From contig NW_026515539.1 in the NCBI RefSeq assembly GCF_014898815.1, forward strand, positions 1,798,001 through 1,862,000: a stretch of 64,000 bases of DNA, in the 5' to 3' direction. Numbering within the stretch: position 1 is the stretch's first letter; each line of letters starts with the position of its first letter. A program made the position numbers and the translations under genes. Shown here one piece after another: positions 58,119 to 64,000 of the stretch. Under the pieces are notes generated by a model that ran no database searches, was not told the origin of the DNA, and saw only the letters and a program-made list of their open reading frames with translations. The DNA comes from Panonychus citri. Taxonomy: Eukaryota; Arthropoda; Arachnida; Trombidiformes; Tetranychidae.

Positions 58119-59551
58119 GTTCCTGGGAATAGAAAAACACCAAAGGATGAAAATTTATCACTGACGATGGAAAATGAATTAAAATCGAATAAATTTAGAA
58201 AAACAAAACAAGAAAAAAAGGGCGATAGATAGACAGAAAGAGAGCTGATGCTGATGATATAGGCGATGAAGAATGAATGAGGAGGGAGAAAGAGACAAGG
58301 AGAGAGAGAGATACAGAAAAAAAGAGAGTGAGACAAAAATGCAAATGGTGATATTCAATTTAAACAGATTAAGGGTAGACCGGGAGGATAAGGGGATTAG
58401 GAATAAAACAGGATAAACAAGATGACCAGATTAAGGGGAGATTTTAAGATGGAAAAGAAAAACAATGAGTGAGTAAAAGATTAGAGGGAGAGATAAACGA
58501 GAGATAGAGTAAGAACACAAATAGAGCAAAAACAAAGATGGTAGAAAGAGAATAGAATAAATACAAAAAAAAATATGAGAGAGAAGGAGAGATAGAAAGA
58601 AAGAAAAAAAATTTCTTAGAATGAAGATAAAAAAGAGATAAAATAAGGAGAGTAACAAGGAATGGAAATTGGTTAACGGTGAGTTTTAACCCAAGATGGT
58701 GGCTGAGTTGTTAATCCCAACACACAACACACACCGTGGAAACAAAATAGAAACACAACCAAAACTACCTGTCAGACTGTGATTTAAGTTGACGATTAGA
58801 GTTAGAAAGTCACTCACCTTAATTACGTTGTCCTCAGAGATCAACTTTAAGCTAAAACCTCATAACAATTTACAAATCAAAAAGAAAATAAACCAAAGAT
58901 TATTAACAAATTTTACTTATTCGTTTTTCTCATACAATTTTCAATACAAAACCGAACAAAAGAAACAAACATGCGTCACAAGCTCCGGAAACACATTTTA
59001 GAAGTTGCGCCATCTCTCGGTCGTGCGACGCACTACACATTCGATTTTTTTGAAAACTCACCAGTTCGTTTTTCGGCTCTCGAACATTTAGTTTTTTTTG
59101 GTCTTGGGGCATCTCGGCGTTTTGGGTATCACAATTAACTGGCGGTGTTTTGGTTTTTAGGTTTGTGTGTCGATCAATGAGAGAAAATTTTAAAATAAAC
59201 AATCACATTATTGATTCAATTCAAATTCGTATCCATTGTTAATCAAATATTGATGAAAGTTGTAATATTTACTTTTGTAACTTTTCAACGTTCACATGAT
59301 ACACTAATTAACAAGTTGATTCTATTAATCTTTAATAGTTTATTTGATAATTTTAGAAATTGATATAACAATTAGTTGTTGGTTTTTATTAAGAAATGAA
59401 AGTTGAACCAAAAGTTAATTTCGATTTGATTGGAAATGTAAAAGTATTTTTCTTTTTAATAATTAACCAGTTGATTCTATTGGTACAATAATAGATTTAG
59501 AATTACAATGTTATGATTAAGTTTATGTTCTTTGTTAAGCAATGATAATTT
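58119..59551. other. Region upstream of lingerer and downstream of adenylyl cyclase
   Basis: From about 58150 to 58640 the plus strand is very rich in GA/AGAGA runs, so the lingerer transcript side is CT-rich; this may be 5' UTR or promoter. At 58680-58720 the word AAGATGGTGGC occurs, resembling YY1-type promoter sites. No coding region recognised up to 59551, where the cyclase ends. Confidence 0.45.
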
Positions 59552-62500
59552 CTATGGATGTGATTCAAGTTCTGGTTTTTTCTCAGAATCTGTCACATCG
59601 GGAAACGAATGAGCACCAGTTTCTGTCATTCGACGTTCTTCTAATCGATTTCGTTTCCTTCTAGTGTTAGGTGTTTCTGATAACATTCGTTTCAATTTAG
59701 GCCCAGGTCGGGAAGATTTCTTCATGGTCAGACTTGCCGAAAGTCCAGGAGATTTAATTCTTGGCCCTGGAACCGATAAAGCAGCACCTAAGGCCTGTTT
59801 CTTACGAACCTGTACCATTCCATACATAACCTCAGCTAAACTATTCTGTACATTGTTTTGTTTACCAAACGATTTTGACCTTTCGATCTTTTTACCCGTC
59901 ACATAAAATGTTTCCATTTCACCTTTACCCTTAACCGGAATGGCCCCTCGATACTGGACACGATAACCTTCCTCTTCAAGTATCTCAGCCGCCGATCTTG
60001 GAACCTGAATATGGTCAAGCTGACCCGTTGAGTCCATTCGACTGGCCTCATTCACAGTATTTCCCCAAATGTCGAAAACTGGTTTCTTGGCACCAATAAC
60101 ACCTCCGACCAATGGACCAAAGCTTATCCCTAATACACGAAAAACGAGATAATTTATTCACATTCAAAGCCATAATTCTGACCTTTGATCGTTCAAAGAG
60201 AACACGAAAAACAAACAAACAAACAAACACTAATCGAACACAGAATTATGATCAACATTATTATCTCATGTTGATCAATATCCCCAAGTTGAAGCTAATC
60301 GATTAATCAGTAAACAAAGTTTAAGGTCAATTAGACGAAAATTGTTCTGATGACGTTAATGACTAATATAAAAAAAAAGATCCATGAGGAAACTCAAGAT
60401 AACTTCATTTCTGATTCTCTAAGGATAAATTTCTCATCCTCATCATTTTCATAATGAGATTAAATTTATCATGAGGCGAAATAAAAAAACTACATATTAA
60501 TCAAACGTCGCAATGACGATATTTAGACCCATTAATTTCAGCATCATCTCCATTATCATCCTAATTGTTATCACCGTATTCTGATCATCAGGTACGATAT
60601 TTGGGCTCTAATTTGATTTAATAATAATTAAATTATTTACCTGACAGTTAACATTCACTGACCAATCTACTGGTCTCTCTCCTGATAATATCCATTAGAT
60701 AATTTAACCATTATCAACTCATCTAATCAGCTATCTAATTAACGGTATCATCACAATTACCTTGCAAGTGATGCTAATCAGTTATGCAATTAAATTAGAC
60801 AATCAAACAAAATCAGACAAACAAACAATCAACAAAAAACTAATACAACATCAAACTTAAGTTTTATGTTGTTATTATTTTCATGATATTGAATTAACTA
60901 TTGATAAAAACGATTAACAATCAAATTGATTATCAATATTATCAACCAAATTATCATTATTAGACCACAATTTATTTACATCATTTCAGTTTAATGACAA
61001 TAAGTTAACCATTAATATCAGTTAATGATAATCAACTTGAAATAATCAAGTCTAGACTCTGAATACATTAATTGTAAGTTAATCGTAACTTTTATATAAT
61101 AAGAAAACTTAATTGATATAATTTATTATTCAACGAAAAGTAATAACAATCATAATAAACTAATCAACTAATGTAATAACAACTTAAAACTTAATTTCAT
61201 TTAAATTAATCAACAGTCAATTTGTTTACCGATTGTAACAATGTACACAATCAAATGAGAAACTTGTTGATTGTTGATGAGCAAAATTTACTTTCAATTG
61301 TAATAAGACTAACAATCAGGATAATGTTAATATCTAATATGAATCAATGTAAATCAAATCAAGAAACAATCGACTGATGATTTAATTTAAATTGATTTAA
61401 GATGATGAATAATTTAGTTTACAATTTATTTTTACAGTTAATCATATATACTAGTACATTTATTAATATATTAATAATATTACCTTACCCTTTGGTAGAC
61501 TCAATATTTAATATATAATTTATATCTCAATATATAATTTTATACATGATAATTAAGGTAAATAAACATTGATTAAATCAATTGTTTACTTAATTCATAA
61601 TGATAATCATTGATTAATTTTTTACTTGTTGATTTTCATGATAATAATTACATTATTACAAAAGTCAATTCACCATTTAAACCTTAACATATTAAAATAA
61701 TAAAGGTAAAACAATCAATGTAATTAATAAATAAATCAAACAATGAAACAAAATTGCTAAATCAGTAACAATCTAACCAACAATTAATAATAATAAGTTA
61801 ACTTACCTGCTCGCAATTTAAAATTATTGAATGAATGTTTATTAACCTCCTCAAGTGATTCCTTCATTGCAAATGTGTATTCAATTAAACAGGTTAAATG
61901 ATTAGCTGCTGATTTATTCTGATTGTGATTAGAGAAAGTATAATATATAAATTGTCCCAATTAGTTGAGATTGAAATTCAAAGTGAATCACAATTAACTT
62001 AATTACCTGATCCTTAGGACTTAAACCAGCAGCCGCCATGTAGGTTGAACTGATTGTTTTAATTTTTTCAATTGAACGGAATCGATCCTCATCAAGAAGC
62101 TTCATTAACAAATTAAAGATTAGACAATTAACCAATTAACTTAATCATTCATAATTGTAACAATTTACCTGATCAAAGTCAAATATAATCTCATTTAGTA
62201 ATCGTATACACTCAAGACCATTGTTAATATCTTCAGAGTAAAAGTTGGCAAAATTTGGTATGGAAGCAAATAGAACTGAACAACAAGCATATGATTGAGA
62301 ATACAATTCCTGTAGATGAGTTTGGAAAAGTTAATTATAAGCAATTAATCAGGACAATTCCATGAGATACTTACATCTGAAGTTCTGTCATGAGTTAGAA
62401 AATAAGTAGCTACATGATCAGGTAGAATATTTTTCAGCAATTGGGTATTGTAGTGTCTCAATTCCCTCATATCTTGAAGCTCTTTTTGAGCTTGTAATTT

Positions 62501-62664
62501 CCATAGGAAATCCAATCTCGAAGTTCTTTCGATCTGAATTGAAAATAATAGACAAGTTATCAATTAACTTTCGTTTCGTTATAAACACTCATCTGAATCT
62601 TACCAATCGACAATGGTAGATGACCACAAAGAAGTACAAAATAATCAATATCAACGGTCTAGTT
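59552..62664 (-). CDS. Adenylyl cyclase, C2 catalytic half (5' part beyond window)
   Basis: Six minus-strand exons are in phase: 62664-62604 (last membrane helix, LILIILYFFVVIYH), 62533-62375 (IERTSRLDFLWKLQ, NILPDHVATYFL), 62309-62169 (ELYSQSYACCSVLFASIPNF), 62099-62007 (EKIKTISSTYMAAAGLSP), 61918-61807 (NKHSFNNFKLRAG) and 60129-59552. Together they form the C2 cyclase domain and a 120-residue basic C-terminal tail. The adenine-selecting Lys (EKIKT) and Asp (DIWG) and the catalytic Asn and Arg (NTVNEASR) are present. C2 pairs with C1 to make cAMP from ATP under G-protein control. ELYSQSY, GLSP and NKHSFNNF favour the type 8/Ac78C-like group, but that is tentative. The N-terminal half lies past 64000; the intron covers 62665 to the edge. 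Confidence 0.85.
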
Positions 62665-64000
62665 CTGAAAGATGTGAAAAATTATGGTAATCAGAACAAT
62701 TATTCAATCGTAAATCAATCAAAAATTATTGAGAAAAACAAATGAATCAAAATTTAAACTAGAAATTTATATTTTTTCCATGAAAAGTTTATCGAGGTAA
62801 CTGAGTTCTATCCAATATTCATCGTTCATCTGATCGTTTTTACTTATTTCATGTAAATATTATTTGATATTGTATAATATCAATTTTTACTCAATTGTTT
62901 ATACTTTTGATTAAATACTCAGAATGCTCAGAACCTATTCAAGAGTAAATAAAGTTCAGAATTGAAAAATTGGGTGTAATAAAAACAATAGAGTAACATA
63001 TGACTAGGAAATAATAATATCACCATGAAAATATTGATTCTAATTTATTCAATAGTTTGATTCCAAACTTTTTTCGTATTCTTTTATAAATATCTTTTCA
63101 TTCATTTTCCTGAATCATTCCCAGAAGCAATTGGTGAAAATTCAGTTATCCATATTTTTCACCGTTCCGATTATATTCTCGACCAAGTTTTCTCTTTGTA
63201 TTCATGAAGATTTGTTTCTTTTTTTTTGATTGTTTGTTTATTCCAAGTTCAGATAGGGGTTGAAATTCTGATGAAGCAAAATGAATCTGAATTTATTCCT
63301 CATTTCCTGTGAGTTTCTCAAAGTATGTACATAAAATGAACTCTAATGAACAAGAGACCGAACTTTTTTCTCTTTCGTTGTAACGGTATTTTCCATTGAG
63401 AATTACAATGATGATAAAAGACTATTTGAGTTCCGGTGATTTTATCATGAACTCAGTTTTGTAATCTTTTTCGTCAATGGAAAAGTTTTTTCATTTGCTT
63501 TTTTATATGAGAAAAGTTTTCAGTCAGAACTTTTTATTTACTTTTTAGAGAAAATTTTACTTCTGATTTGTGTATTCTTGCCCATGAAGATCATTGGAGC
63601 TTATTCTGACAAAGAAAATGTTCAAATTATGCTTGGAACTTTTAAATAGAATTTTTTTATTCTTTTCTTCAAAAGATTTAATTCAAATTATGATACACAT
63701 GAATTTCAAGTTCGTTTTCATTCAACCGGATGTTGGTCAAGCTTCTGTGAATCAATTAACGGACCGGAAACATAATGGCAACAATTAGCTAATCGCTAAG
63801 ACATGAAATATATGAAATGAAATCATGTGAATCTTCAAAAAGGATCAGAAAAGTTCAATAATTACATGAAAAGCCTTATCATCATGTATCTTAACTTTAT
63901 GATTAATGAATTACTATTAAGATGAAAGGATAAATTAATAAATAACATGATAAAAACTTGAGATAAACTTTTTTTTCTTGTTTCAGGCTTAATTTTGATT
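62665..64000 (-). other. Adenylyl cyclase intron running to the window edge
   Basis: No further cyclase exon could be recognised on the minus strand. The plus-strand open frame at 63594-63788 has no family features. Confidence 0.5.

Noticed and set aside
58431..58658. Minus-strand hydrophobic open frames over the GA-rich block
   Set aside because: Leu/Phe/Ser-rich translation is what CT-rich DNA gives in any frame.
1..64000. tRNA or rRNA genes
   Set aside because: No cloverleaf with a convincing GGTTC-type arm or rRNA signature was noticed on either strand; a covariance-model scan would be needed to exclude one.

Overview
The window is animal nuclear DNA. It is strongly AT-rich, the coding exons are split by GT..AG introns (many only 50-120 bases), and the genes are metazoan: the homeobox gene drgx, a Fos-type bZIP gene, eEF2, nardilysin, lingerer, BIN3, MTH1, MOCS2A and an adenylyl cyclase. 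Lingerer, a short Fos/kayak-like gene and the compact introns suggest an arthropod. A mite-like chelicerate is my guess from base composition and gene style, not something shown here.

Layout. 0.4-4.0 kb: minus-strand fragments of two housekeeping genes (cyclase-associated protein and ETHE1 sulfur dioxygenase) in two partial copies, on either side of a plus-strand BTB-BACK gene. 5.2-10.0 kb: a plus-strand non-LTR retrotransposon (LINE) with an open zinc-knuckle ORF1 and an open endonuclease/reverse transcriptase ORF2, ending in three consecutive perfect hairpins that abut a TATA-like box. 10.2-13.9 kb: eEF2, in which the third coding exon is present twice in tandem with the same encoded protein; intron phases allow only one copy per mRNA. 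14.3-16.7 kb: a minus-strand Fos-like gene with one 5' coding exon and two candidate 3' bZIP exons in the same splice phase. 16.7-23.9 kb: AT-rich, no gene seen. 23.9-30.5 kb: drgx (five coding exons, one 3.7 kb intron). 30.6-41 kb: a second AT-rich stretch without a visible gene.

41.3-44.1 kb: a minus-strand secreted protein with a MAM-like domain and about thirty 23-residue Ser/Thr-rich repeats; its frame is broken repeatedly by small indels. 44.8-58.1 kb is gene-dense: a Spindly-like coiled-coil gene (-), nardilysin (-), MTH1/NUDT1 (-), MOCS2A (+), BIN3 (+, one frameshift) and lingerer (-). 59.6-62.7 kb: the 3' end of an adenylyl cyclase (-), whose 5' part lies beyond the right edge.

The genes do not form one pathway. 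MTH1 and MOCS2A are divergent, about 220 bases apart, and may share a promoter; BIN3 and lingerer converge. The best leads are the phase-incompatible duplicated eEF2 exon, the alternative bZIP exons, the LINE 3' hairpin array with an ORF2 lacking an AUG before its catalytic start, and the mucin-like repeat gene.
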